Positions 7,041 through 14,197 of a stretch of DNA of 20,918 nt are shown here, one piece after another; position 1 is the first letter of the stretch; each line of letters opens with the position of its first letter. Made by a program: the position numbers and the translations under genes. Under the pieces are notes generated by a model. The model was not told where the DNA came from, searched no databases, and worked only from the letters and a program-made list of their open reading frames with translations. The DNA comes from CAYFNK01 sp964393215 (GTDB lineage: Archaea; Nanobdellota; Nanobdellia; SCGC-AAA011-G17; PNOQ01). Location of the stretch: the NCBI GenBank assembly GCA_964393215.1, contig CAYMSW010000010.1:1-20918 (forward strand), given 5' to 3'.

Positions 7041-7793
7041 TTAATCATTACTTACTCTTGGAGCCAAAAGTGTTCTAAAATGTAGCTTATCTGTAACTTT
7101 GTACTCAACTTGCAAAGGATAATCTTGACCTATCTTCAAAGAAACCTTGTCAGCCAACTTTCCACCCTTCAAAATCTTTTTCAAATAAACAATTGAGTAC
7201 TTTGACTTAACTTCCTCTTTCTCCCCACCTAAATTAATAGCAATACTATCACTTTTGTTAAAAGAAACTTTAGCATCATGTGTATTTCCTGCAGCTTCAA
7301 CCAAAAAAGCATTACCATCGGTTGACAAAGAAACTGTATCTGCAACTATATCCATATCTTCAACAGCTTCGCCAAACACAACACTACTCATTTCAACAGA
7401 ACCATTAAAATCTAACTCAGGAACATTCTGATCTTTTTCATGAATATCAATCAACCCCAAATTAAAATTTCTTTTAGACTCCCCTCTCAAACCAATTTTC
7501 AACCTATTCTTTTCCTCATCAAGCTCCAAAACAATATTATCATTTGGTTTTGCCCTACCTAAAACTTGCTTAAGTGATTCCAAATTCACAGAAATAACTT
7601 CAACACCTTTCACATCATACTCAGCAAAAGCACTGTTCAACAATCTAAAAACAATCATCGCAACATTGGCAGGATCCATAGCAACAATTTCTAATTTATC
7701 AGCATCCAATTTTATTCTAACATCGTTAACTAACTCAGAAAGAATATTCACGCTCTCCTTCAAAAATCTTGGCTCAGACAGAACTAATTTCAT
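7041..7793 (-). CDS. pcn: PCNA, DNA polymerase sliding clamp
   Basis: A 250-aa protein of normal PCNA length with the family order: N-terminal FKxxV-like helix region, LEIVAMDPANVAMIVFRL (central fold), a connector loop around DQNVPELDF (about 120-128), and the C-terminal LLAPRVSND segment. PCNA forms a ring that tethers DNA polymerase, FEN1, ligase and RFC-loaded factors on DNA. Only one copy is visible, so a homotrimer is likely. ATG at 7793 is preceded by a T-rich tract and a TTAAAAGC TATA-like box (7815-7822) at about the leaderless spacing. It appears to be its own transcription unit between TFS and the prepilin operon. Confidence 0.97.
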   Translation of the reverse strand: MKLVLSEPRFLKESVNILSELVNDVRIKLDADKLEIVAMDPANVAMIVFRLLNSAFAEYDVKGVEVISVNLESLKQVLGRAKPNDNIVLELDEEKNRLKIGLRGESKRNFNLGLIDIHEKDQNVPELDFNGSVEMSSVVFGEAVEDMDIVADTVSLSTDGNAFLVEAAGNTHDAKVSFNKSDSIAINLGGEKEEVKSKYSIVYLKKILKGGKLADKVSLKIGQDYPLQVEYKVTDKLHFRTLLAPRVSND

Positions 7794-7822
7794 AAAAAAG
7801 AGAAAAGAGATATAGCTTTTAA
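7794..7822 (-). promoter_or_regulatory. T-rich tract and weak promoter before PCNA
   Basis: The minus strand reads TTAAAAGC at 7815-7822, then a CT-rich run ending in six T directly before the PCNA ATG. The first can act as a TATA box at about 26 nt; the T runs could end the upstream TFS transcript by oligo-U termination. Both readings are tentative. Confidence 0.4.
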
Positions 7823-7846
7823 CAATTGCTATTCTAAAGCAGATAA

Positions 7847-8176
7847 TTAGTCGTTAGACCTCCACCTGTGTCTACATTTAACACATTCAAAAAACCTAGT
7901 CTCAGACTCATCAGAGGCTCTAGTCTGTAAGGTCCAGTAGTATGCACTATTTCCACCACACTTGCTGCAATCTTCTTTAACCTTAGGCAAAGTCTCTACC
8001 TTTTTACCCTGAACTTCAATTTCTTGATTCTTGCTCAAATCAACTTTATCTTTAAAAACAACGTTTCCAGCTTTCTTCCTTGGATTATAACCACAATTTC
8101 CACATTTCAACTTCTTAGAATCACGATCTATTAACATTATACTCCCACACTTTTGACAAAACAAATCAGCTTTCAT
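7847..8176 (-). CDS. tfs: transcription factor TFS (TFIIS/RPB9-like)
   Basis: 109 aa, the usual length. N-terminal zinc ribbon with C7, C10, C25, C28 and C-terminal zinc ribbon with C70, C73, C98, C101. The C-terminal ribbon carries the acidic pair D89-E90 in RASDESETRFF, the hairpin tip that enters the polymerase secondary channel and stimulates cleavage of backtracked RNA. So this is an active cleavage factor rather than an inactive paralogue lacking the acidic pair. The ATG at 8176 follows the signal peptidase TAA directly (TAAATG), with a GGGGGG Shine-Dalgarno in the previous gene's end. Last gene of the rpo11-signal peptidase-tfs unit. Confidence 0.95.
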   Translation of the reverse strand: MKADLFCQKCGSIMLIDRDSKKLKCGNCGYNPRKKAGNVVFKDKVDLSKNQEIEVQGKKVETLPKVKEDCSKCGGNSAYYWTLQTRASDESETRFFECVKCRHRWRSND

Positions 8177-8752
8177 TTAAACAAACCCCCCAACAACTTT
8201 ATTGAATAATATCTTTATCCAGCCCAAATACGGTACCCTCAACGTAGCCACACCAACGACACGATCACTTGAAATCTCTTTTTCATTCAATTGAGCAAAA
8301 CTATCTGAGTTATTATCTCCCTTTGTTTTGAAAAATATCTCTCCGTCCTGCTCCCATTTATCAACAATCCTGTGTATCACAGGATAATTTGTAGTTGATT
8401 TGAAGATTAGTACATCTCCAATATTTATATCTTGTGATTGTTTCCCTAAAACAAACATTATGTCTCCTTGATTAAACCCATTTTTTAGCTTAAATTTCTT
8501 AAAATCCTCTAAACTAATTCCATTCTGTTCATACCAATCCCCATGAGTTTCCCACCAATTATCAAAGCCACCTTCATGCTCCATACTCCATGAAACAACG
8601 GCAACTATTGGATGGGTAGTTCCCATTAAAAATCCAATTCCGGGATAAACAATAAATTTGACAAGAATAAATGCTAAAAGAATAGAAACTATCCAACTCG
8701 CAGGCGTATCGCTCTTCCAAATAAAGTTCCAGAATTTTTTCAAAGCATTCAT
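8177..8752 (-). CDS. signal peptidase I, archaeal S26B type
   Basis: 191 aa with an N-terminal membrane helix (residues about 19-43). Catalytic Ser56 lies in VVSWSMEH, the S-x-S-M box; His127 in PVIHRIV takes the place of the bacterial Lys; Asp146 in TKGDNNSD completes the Ser/His/Asp set of archaeal and eukaryotic Sec11-type enzymes. A second hydrophobic stretch near the C terminus (about 172-191) may dip into the membrane. It removes Sec signal peptides, such as that of the S-layer protein at 1-628, but not class III prepilin leaders. Its ATG overlaps the Rpo11 stop (ATGA), so it is co-translated with a polymerase subunit. Confidence 0.92.
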   Translation of the reverse strand: MNALKKFWNFIWKSDTPASWIVSILLAFILVKFIVYPGIGFLMGTTHPIVAVVSWSMEHEGGFDNWWETHGDWYEQNGISLEDFKKFKLKNGFNQGDIMFVLGKQSQDINIGDVLIFKSTTNYPVIHRIVDKWEQDGEIFFKTKGDNNSDSFAQLNEKEISSDRVVGVATLRVPYLGWIKILFNKVVGGFV

Positions 8753-9024
8753 TTTAGCTTCTTAATTTGAGCAAGAAACGCAGAATTCTTCTTCTTCAGC
8801 CTATCAACACAGGCCTCTATAGCCTTATTTGGCGTCTCTTTTCCATCCGTTTTAACCATCAAAATCGGATTGCTCACTAACGGATGCTCTTTAGTATACC
8901 CTGCAACTTTGACATGAGAATCGTTCTCTAGCTCGTTCTTCAAAGCATTAGCCAAAGTATGGCCTTCACCAACCAACTCAAGCTTAACAAAATCCTTCCC
9001 TTCCTCTACAATTCTAAGCTCCAT
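8749..9024 (-). CDS. rpo11: DNA-directed RNA polymerase subunit L (Rpo11)
   Basis: 91 aa, full length. The signature GEGHTLANALKNEL (about 19-32) and HPLVSNPILMVKTDG match the Rpo11/RPB11 alpha-N-like dimerisation fold. It pairs with Rpo3 as the assembly platform of RNA polymerase. ATG at 9024 follows a TATA box at 9050-9057 by about 30 nt, implying a leader of about 3 nt. First gene of a three-gene unit with signal peptidase and TFS, linking polymerase subunit, polymerase cleavage factor and protein export. Confidence 0.96.
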   Translation of the reverse strand: MELRIVEEGKDFVKLELVGEGHTLANALKNELENDSHVKVAGYTKEHPLVSNPILMVKTDGKETPNKAIEACVDRLKKKNSAFLAQIKKLK

Positions 9025-9049
9025 TTGCGTGAAAAAGGAAGGATAAATT

Positions 9050-9057
9050 CTTTTAAA
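9050..9057 (-). promoter_or_regulatory. TATA box of the rpo11 unit
   Basis: TTTAAAAG on the minus strand, centred 29.5 nt from the rpo11 ATG, in the 45-base gap after the MBF1 stop codon (TAG at 9070-9072). Confidence 0.6.
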
Positions 9058-9069
9058 CCTTTCGGTAGC

Positions 9070-9528
9070 CTAATCTTTGGTTATTAAATCGCCTATAGTT
9101 ACAGTAGAGTCCTTAAAATTGACATTCTTGTCCTTTTTCAGCTTAGTCTCTACTTTATCAATCAGAGTAATATTTAGAAATACTTCTAGTTTATTGGCCA
9201 ATTTAAAATTAGGTTTTAACTTGGCAGACTCTAATTGATGAACAACAGATTCCTTCTCAGCTATAGATTTAGCAAGTTCTTCTTGAGTAATTCCTTTTTT
9301 CTCCCTGGCCTTTTTTATCTTGTCAGAATAATCTTCAACAACAATATCTATAGCATCAACAGACTCATCTTCCTTTATCATAGTCATCTTTTTATCTACA
9401 ACAGGTTGATTTATCGTTATAACGCTACCATGATCAGAGCACCCCAAACAAACATTCATAACTGCGCCTTCAACAATAGCATCAACGAGATCCCCCTCTT
9501 TTCCACACATATCACATATTCCTCTCAT
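9070..9528 (-). CDS. MBF1-like zinc-ribbon/HTH transcription factor
   Basis: 152 aa. An N-terminal zinc ribbon (C5, C8, C27, C30) is followed by a variable linker and a Cro/C1-type helix-turn-helix (residues about 70-122: IKKAREKKGITQEELAKSIA...ES...LEVFLNI). This is the layout of archaeal MBF1, a bridging or ribosome-associated factor; its archaeal role is still unclear. The C-terminal tail (VTIGDLITKD) is conserved-looking, since the end of MBF1 proteins often matches 'tlGDll' patterns. Its promoter (9551-9558) overlaps the edge of the 233-aa gene upstream, so it may be its own unit. Confidence 0.9.
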   Translation of the reverse strand: MRGICDMCGKEGDLVDAIVEGAVMNVCLGCSDHGSVITINQPVVDKKMTMIKEDESVDAIDIVVEDYSDKIKKAREKKGITQEELAKSIAEKESVVHQLESAKLKPNFKLANKLEVFLNITLIDKVETKLKKDKNVNFKDSTVTIGDLITKD

Positions 9529-9550
9529 AGAATAAGGAAGTAAGGAGAAA

Positions 9551-9558
9551 AATAAAAA
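9551..9558 (-). promoter_or_regulatory. weak TATA box of the MBF1 gene
   Basis: TTTTTATT on the minus strand, centred 26.5 nt from the ATG at 9528. It is weaker than the other boxes but has the same spacing. Confidence 0.4.
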
Positions 9559-9560
9559 GA

Positions 9561-10262
9561 TTATGGTTGGAAAGGACTCAATAGGGGTTCGATATCTTCC
9601 ATGCTCTGAACACCAGTTAAAACCTCATATCCGGTGTCTGATAACAACAATAGCGACGGAAACTCCTCAATTCCATATGTGCCTAACAACACATTTACTA
9701 CAGAAATATCCATATTTGCAGCCAAAGGAATCAAAACCAACTCAGGTCCCTTTTCTTCCTTCAAATCACCAAGAATAATTGAAAGTACATTCTGCCTTGC
9801 ATTCAAGTCCAAATCAAAGTCTGCGGCATTATCTTGATAGAAATAAACAACAATATCATACTGGGCATTACACCTCTCTCTTAAAACTAAACTATTAATA
9901 TAAAACTCAGTTCTCAACATATTATGCTTCTTCTTCTCGAACTGCAACCTATCAGTCAACTTATTCGATTCCTCATATTCTTCTAACCTCAAACCAGAAT
10001 AATAAATTCTATCTCCAAAATTAAGATTCTCATCAACAGCCCTTTCACAGGTTTCTGGATCATCTCCAAGAGTCTGGTAATATGCTGCCTGAGTTCTCAC
10101 GTCCCCCCAATCAATAACTAATTGCTCAAACTCCTCCTGAACATTGTTCAACCTCTTCTCTTCCAAAACATACCCCATAGCAACTCCAAGTAGAAAAATG
10201 AATACCGTAAATATTAAAGCCTTCCAAAAAACATCTTTCTGAGGTTTAGTCTCCATTACCAT
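9561..10262 (-). CDS. membrane-anchored thioredoxin-fold-like protein without CxxC (233 aa)
   Basis: One N-terminal membrane helix (about 13-32), a helical, charged middle part (about 35-130) with two lone Cys (in DDPETCERAV and RERCNAQYD), then a C-terminal alpha/beta region (about 135-233). That region ends IEEFPSLLLLSDTGYEVLTG, which resembles the cis-Pro and last strands of a thioredoxin fold. The CxxC redox pair is absent, so a chaperone or scaffold role is more likely than oxidoreductase. ATG at 10262 overlaps the glycosyltransferase's Trp-TAA (ATGGTAA); the third codon, an ATG at 10256 in a TAATG overlap, is an equally good start. The fold call is inference from pattern only. Confidence 0.5.
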   Translation of the reverse strand: MVMETKPQKDVFWKALIFTVFIFLLGVAMGYVLEEKRLNNVQEEFEQLVIDWGDVRTQAAYYQTLGDDPETCERAVDENLNFGDRIYYSGLRLEEYEESNKLTDRLQFEKKKHNMLRTEFYINSLVLRERCNAQYDIVVYFYQDNAADFDLDLNARQNVLSIILGDLKEEKGPELVLIPLAANMDISVVNVLLGTYGIEEFPSLLLLSDTGYEVLTGVQSMEDIEPLLSPFQP

Positions 10263-11482
10263 CTTAATTTCTTTCCACTTATCATCCTATAAAGAGTATG
10301 AATCAGTATTAAAGGATACAATGTCAAATATATTAATAAATATATCGCATAAATGGGATAACTTCTAGGCAAGATCTTTGTCTTCTCAATATACCTCTGA
10401 GAAAAAATTAAATACGATATTCCTAAGAGTACTAAAATCACTGCAAAGAATGCAAACACATTAGGATTGAGATTCAAATATTCCAGCCTCAAAAATTCAG
10501 TTTCCGCTTGACCAGTATAAAAATTCAACAAATAAACCTTTGTCAAGTTTCTAGCCATAACAAAAATAAAAACTAAAAAACCAAGCAAACTCAAAAAGAA
10601 AGTAAAAATAAAGAACGGAACAACAAACAAACCCATCATACCATAACTAGGATTAAAAAATAATTTTCTATACTTCCACATCGTTTGGAAACCACCAAGA
10701 TTCCATCTCAACCTCTGCTTCCACCATATTCTAAATTTCGAAGGAACTGTTGTATAGACTTTGGCCCTCAAATCAATTCTAACTTTCTTATTATGACTTA
10801 ATATTTTCCAAGTCGCTTCAATATCTTCAGTTAAATTATTTGTATCAAATCCACCATAACTAACGAAAGAGTCTTTGTGATAGATACTCAACGGACCTGG
10901 AGCAACATAAATGCCTTCAATATACTGCAGCAACTTTCTGCCCCATGCAATAACTGCATATTCAATCGCCTGCATCTTTTCAATTAATTTCTTTCTGTTC
11001 TTAACCAAAATAGCAGAAGTAACAGCAACAACATCTTTCTCTTCCAAATAAGCAACCATATCTCTTATTGCATTTTTTACAGGATAAGAGTCTGCATCAA
11101 TAACAACAAGATATTCATTCTTTGCAAGTTTTATTGCTTGGTTCATAGAATCTGCTTTTCCAGAATTAGGTTTATCAAAAATTCTTATCTTATCTTTAAA
11201 TTTATTCATCTCAGCTAAAGTATTATCTGTACTTCCATCATTGATTGCAATTATCTCAACTTTATCCATTGGATAATCAGAATCCAACACAGCTTGAATC
11301 GTATCGGCTATAGTCTCCCCCTCATTCCAGGCGGGAATTAAAACACTCAGAGTTGGAAATCTAGTTGCCTTTCTTGGTTCATCCAAAACAGCCCTGTTCT
11401 TAAAAAATAAAATCAAAAACAAAGAAGACATATACAAAGAAACTGCAATAAAAAATAAGTAAACGTAAGTCAAAAACTCCAC
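10256..11482 (-). CDS. processive family 2 glycosyltransferase, membrane-bound (408 aa)
   Basis: N-terminal membrane helix (about 5-27), a GT-A domain (about 43-265), then three or four helices (281-310, 342-361, 374-398). Catalytic motifs are complete: IPAWNE, D82 in NDGSTD, DAD at 129-131, TED at 218-220 and Q-x-x-R-W at 256-260. The D,D,D,QxxRW set is that of processive synthases (poly-GlcNAc, hyaluronan and cellulose type), which extend a chain while extruding it. It probably makes a surface polysaccharide or lipid-linked glycan from nucleotide sugars; the exact sugar cannot be read. The GTG start overlaps the ScpB stop (TAGTG), so it is coupled to a chromosome-segregation gene. Confidence 0.88.
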   Translation of the reverse strand: MEFLTYVYLFFIAVSLYMSSLFLILFFKNRAVLDEPRKATRFPTLSVLIPAWNEGETIADTIQAVLDSDYPMDKVEIIAINDGSTDNTLAEMNKFKDKIRIFDKPNSGKADSMNQAIKLAKNEYLVVIDADSYPVKNAIRDMVAYLEEKDVVAVTSAILVKNRKKLIEKMQAIEYAVIAWGRKLLQYIEGIYVAPGPLSIYHKDSFVSYGGFDTNNLTEDIEATWKILSHNKKVRIDLRAKVYTTVPSKFRIWWKQRLRWNLGGFQTMWKYRKLFFNPSYGMMGLFVVPFFIFTFFLSLLGFLVFIFVMARNLTKVYLLNFYTGQAETEFLRLEYLNLNPNVFAFFAVILVLLGISYLIFSQRYIEKTKILPRSYPIYAIYLLIYLTLYPLILIHTLYRMISGKKLRW

Positions 11483-11979
11483 TATGCCTCACCTGGAGCA
11501 AGTTTCTCCTTCAATTCATCTTCAACAACATCAAAGTAATCATAAAATTTCTGAGTTAGTTTCAAAAGTTTCGTTCTTCCAAATTTCTCAGAAACAACAA
11601 ATCCCTCTTCTTTCAATTTCCTAATATGATCATAAGCTTTATTTCCTCTAATGTTAATAACATCTGATTGAACTGCTGGCTGTCTATAAGCAACCATGGC
11701 TAAAGTTTCCTGTGTAGGCTTATCCAACTCGGCATCGCTCAACAACTTCTCAGTAAGATACAAATAGTCTTTCTTGATATTTAGCTTCCACCTATTCTTT
11801 TCATCCTTAATTATTTCCAAGGCAGTCTCTCTTTTATCATATTCATCCTTCAATTCATCCAACATCTGCCTTATAGCTCCAGGACTACCTATCCCACACA
11901 TCCTTCCAATCTCTTCCAAATTAAGATATCTGCCTGTAGTAAAAAGTACTGCTTCAACCTTATCTCTGTGCTCAGCCAT
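11482..11979 (-). CDS. scpB: segregation and condensation protein B (ScpB)
   Basis: 165 aa from the ATG at 11979 (MAEHRDKVEAVLFTTGRYLN). Two winged-helix domains: the first about 1-85, the second with the family signature LAMVAYRQPAVQSDVINIRG (about 94-113) and DHIRKLKEEGFV, GRTKLLKLTQKFYDYF near the end. ScpB dimers bind ScpA to complete the SMC-kleisin complex that organises and segregates chromosomes. Start chosen because a TATA box is centred about 27 nt upstream; a longer TTG start adds three codons. No scpA or smc is in the window. Divergent from TrmY across 74 bases. Confidence 0.93.
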   Translation of the reverse strand: MAEHRDKVEAVLFTTGRYLNLEEIGRMCGIGSPGAIRQMLDELKDEYDKRETALEIIKDEKNRWKLNIKKDYLYLTEKLLSDAELDKPTQETLAMVAYRQPAVQSDVINIRGNKAYDHIRKLKEEGFVVSEKFGRTKLLKLTQKFYDYFDVVEDELKEKLAPGEA

Positions 11980-12002
11980 AACATACAAAAATCACTTATC
12001 AA

Positions 12003-12010
12003 TTTATAAA
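12003..12010 (-). promoter_or_regulatory. leaderless promoter of scpB
   Basis: TTTATAAA (minus strand) centred 27.5 nt from the scpB ATG at 11979. Confidence 0.65.
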
Positions 12011-12023
12011 GATTATCAAAAAG

Positions 12024-12031
12024 ATAATAAA
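12024..12031 (+). promoter_or_regulatory. leaderless promoter of trmY
   Basis: ATAATAAA (plus strand) centred 26.5 nt from the trmY ATG at 12054. The two divergent boxes lie only 13 bases apart, so TBP/TFB on the two sides may compete. Confidence 0.5.
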
Positions 12032-12053
12032 CCTTTAGAGAAGGCTATTTACC

Positions 12054-12635
12054 ATGAGAGAATTCATTTATTTTTCAAAAACCGCAAGAACATCGGGAAA
12101 TTTCAAGGACTTGATGAAAGCCGGTAGAATGGATATAGTTCTACACACAATTATCGCTTCTCTTTTCGTTTCTAAAAAAATAAGGCCTAACGTAAAGTTA
12201 CATTTGGTTTTCAACGGTCCTCCAGATGCACCAAAACACATCGAATTAGAAAGCTCAGAAAAATTAAAAGAGATTTTATCAAAAAAAGATATCGCAGGAC
12301 TAATTAAAATAATTTTATTCAAACATAAAAAAGGAAGAAAAACACATCCTTTCCCATCAACATCAGTAGAAAAGAAATCATTACTAAACTTAATAGGGGA
12401 TTTACAAGAAGAAGGTAAACAAATTTTCATCTTAGACAAAAAAGGAGAAAATATTAGAAAGGAAAAGATTCCAAAGAATTCAGTGTTCCTTCTAGGAGAT
12501 CATGATGGTCTACCAAAAAATGAATTAAAGAGATTAAAGAAAACAGCTAAGAAAATTTCAATAGGACCAGAAACTTACTTCGCATCACAATCAGTAGTTA
12601 TTCTACAAAACGAATTAGATATAAGAAAAAAATAA
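12054..12635 (+). CDS. trmY: tRNA pseudouridine-54 N1-methyltransferase (TrmY)
   Basis: 193 aa, matching TrmY length. N terminus MREFIYFSKTARTSGNFKDL, then AGRMDIVLHTIIASLFVSKKIR and HLVFNGPPDAPKHIEL, are family signatures. SFG-type SAM-binding knot residues appear as VFLLGDHDGLP (about 162-172) and ISIGPETYFASQSV, the trefoil-knot loops of SPOUT enzymes. It methylates N1 of pseudouridine 54 in the tRNA T-loop using SAM, giving m1-psi54, which replaces ribothymidine in archaea. Plus-strand single gene; its end is 17 bases from the end of the convergent Cys-rich gene. Confidence 0.95.
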   Translation: MREFIYFSKTARTSGNFKDLMKAGRMDIVLHTIIASLFVSKKIRPNVKLHLVFNGPPDAPKHIELESSEKLKEILSKKDIAGLIKIILFKHKKGRKTHPFPSTSVEKKSLLNLIGDLQEEGKQIFILDKKGENIRKEKIPKNSVFLLGDHDGLPKNELKRLKKTAKKISIGPETYFASQSVVILQNELDIRKK

Positions 12636-12652
12636 AGGAAAAAAGAATTTAA

Positions 12653-13063
12653 TTATTTATTATTTGTCCCTTCAACAGAACACTTAATACACACACAAAT
12701 ATCCTCATGACAATATGCTATCTCGCCCCTCTTACAATCAGCATCACAACCATCACCGGTACATCTTCCACCCATACAATTAGTTGATACAGCATAATTT
12801 TCAGAAGGAACATCAGTACACTTAACACAAACACAATTAACTGGATCATCAGTACAGTGGGGGCGCTCATCCTTGCTACAATCAGTCTGACAAGAATCAC
12901 CCATTAAATTACCGGCACTACACTGCCCTCCACATGAACCGAAAGCACTAGCATATCTAGGCCCACTCAATTCATCACCAAAAAATATGAACCCAACAAC
13001 AGCCAAAACAACCACAACAGCTATTGCAATATAAGAATGTTTTTTTTCCATAAATATAACCAC
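12653..13063 (-). CDS. small surface protein with two 8-Cys tandem repeats (136 aa)
   Basis: A membrane anchor or signal segment (about 10-28) is followed by an exported domain with 16 Cys in two repeats of eight. Repeat one has C44, 48, 58, 62, 70, 77, 79, 82; repeat two C96, 101, 106, 110, 118, 123, 125, 128. Both end Cys-Val-Cys-(V/I)-Lys-Cys (CVCVKC, CVCIKC). Sixteen even-paired Cys in an exported domain suggest disulfide knots or metal binding. The start is ambiguous: GTG 13063 lies 27 nt from a TATA box (leaderless), while ATG 13051 has GAGGTG at 13061-13066. Not recognised as a named family. Confidence 0.7.
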   Translation of the reverse strand: MVIFMEKKHSYIAIAVVVVLAVVGFIFFGDELSGPRYASAFGSCGGQCSAGNLMGDSCQTDCSKDERPHCTDDPVNCVCVKCTDVPSENYAVSTNCMGGRCTGDGCDADCKRGEIAYCHEDICVCIKCSVEGTNNK

Positions 13064-13086
13064 CTCAAAAAAGTAGAGAATTTAAG

Positions 13087-13094
13087 ATATATAT
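13087..13094 (-). promoter_or_regulatory. TATA box of the Cys-repeat gene
   Basis: ATATATAT on the minus strand, predicted start of transcription near 13063. If the ATG at 13051 is used, its Shine-Dalgarno (13061-13066) would overlap the very 5' end of the mRNA. Confidence 0.5.
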
Positions 13095-13105
13095 GTCTTT
13101 CCTAA

Positions 13106-14197
13106 CTAAACCTTATACCTAAGAATAGCAACAACGCCACCGAAATCTCTTATCTGTCTACCTTCAGTAGTATCTGAAGAAACAACTTTAACTTTAGCGC
13201 CAATTGCCTCAGCCTTATCTTCAAGATCTTCCATCTCTTTGTCTTCTAAATCCTCACTAAGAATTAAAACTTCAACAGCTCCACGTTTCAAAGCATCTAA
13301 AACTTCAGCCTTTTTGTAAGCAGCCTTTCCTCCACCTTTAGTAGAAAGCGCATAAAAGAACTTATCAATTATTTTCTTTTCTTCAACTACTTCTTCATTT
13401 GCCAACAAATCATGACTCTTATCAACTAACTCATTCAAACCAAAAGCACCAGTATAACTCAAATCCTTCATACCAAGAACTTTCTCTTTAATTCTAGTTT
13501 GCAAATAATCTCCGTTCAAAAAATCTTCCTTACTTGGACCCGGACCACCAACTATTATTCCTTTGATATCCTTGTCTGCAAATTCCTTGTTAGCAGTTTC
13601 TGCAATTCTCTTGAAAAAATTATGGGCCGCTTCCTCTCTCAATCTAGCATACCTCTGCTGACTTTGCCCCCCTTTTGTAGTTTTACCTGGAACATCTGAA
13701 GTGTGATTCGCAATCTCAACAACGCTAGAACCTCGAAGCAAACCAACAGTTCCTTCTCTCCTATCAACAACCAATAAACCATAAGTTTCCTTTTGAACAA
13801 CCATATCTCTTAACAAATCAACAACAAAACTTTGATCACATCTATACAATCTCATATTGATTGGCTCTGGTGGCTCGACACTAAAAACTTCCAACTTAAC
13901 TTGACTTTCTTTTTCACTAACATTTCCAGAAAAAACAGCCAAACCATTCTCAGGGGTTTTCTTGAACAACCTCAAATGTCTAATCATCTTCTCCAAAGAA
14001 TCGATAACGTTTGTACGTGTCCTCTTATCTTTAATATTAGATGCAGTACCTTGCTCCTCTTTCAAATGATTAATTATCTTAACTAATTCATAACCAGCAG
14101 GAATGTAAACAGAAACTAATTCAGTATGTCTTCCCCTATAACTAGCCAATTGCTCAACAAACTTCCTCAACTCTCTTCTTTTTTTCACATCTACCAT
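13106..14197 (-). CDS. prf1: peptide chain release factor aRF1, compact, with NIKD motif
   Basis: 363 aa, shorter than the roughly 400-425 of typical aRF1. Domain 1 has GTASNIKDK (N54-I55-K56-D57) where the stop-reading motif is normally NIKS, and an intact YxCxxxF (Y118, C120, F124). Domain 2 has the catalytic GGQ (176-178) in TKGGQSQQRYARLREEAAH, which triggers peptide release. Domain 3 ends VAILRYKV but lacks the insert with CxxC pairs (zinc minidomain) normally following LILSEDL (311-317). It reads all three stops in the ribosomal A site and works with ABCE1. ATG overlaps the ValRS Trp-TAG by 7 bases; same operon. Its own stop is TAG. Confidence 0.93.
   Translation of the reverse strand: MVDVKKRRELRKFVEQLASYRGRHTELVSVYIPAGYELVKIINHLKEEQGTASNIKDKRTRTNVIDSLEKMIRHLRLFKKTPENGLAVFSGNVSEKESQVKLEVFSVEPPEPINMRLYRCDQSFVVDLLRDMVVQKETYGLLVVDRREGTVGLLRGSSVVEIANHTSDVPGKTTKGGQSQQRYARLREEAAHNFFKRIAETANKEFADKDIKGIIVGGPGPSKEDFLNGDYLQTRIKEKVLGMKDLSYTGAFGLNELVDKSHDLLANEEVVEEKKIIDKFFYALSTKGGGKAAYKKAEVLDALKRGAVEVLILSEDLEDKEMEDLEDKAEAIGAKVKVVSSDTTEGRQIRDFGGVVAILRYKV

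Noticed and set aside
7004..7048. 15-codon N-terminal extension of the 251-aa prepilin overlapping the PCNA stop
   Set aside because: It would make an unusually long leader and ignore the TATA box placed 27 nt before the ATG at 7003.
14023..14034. NIKD as evidence for a changed genetic code
   Set aside because: TAA, TAG and TGA all terminate recognisable full-length proteins in the window, so stop reassignment is not supported.
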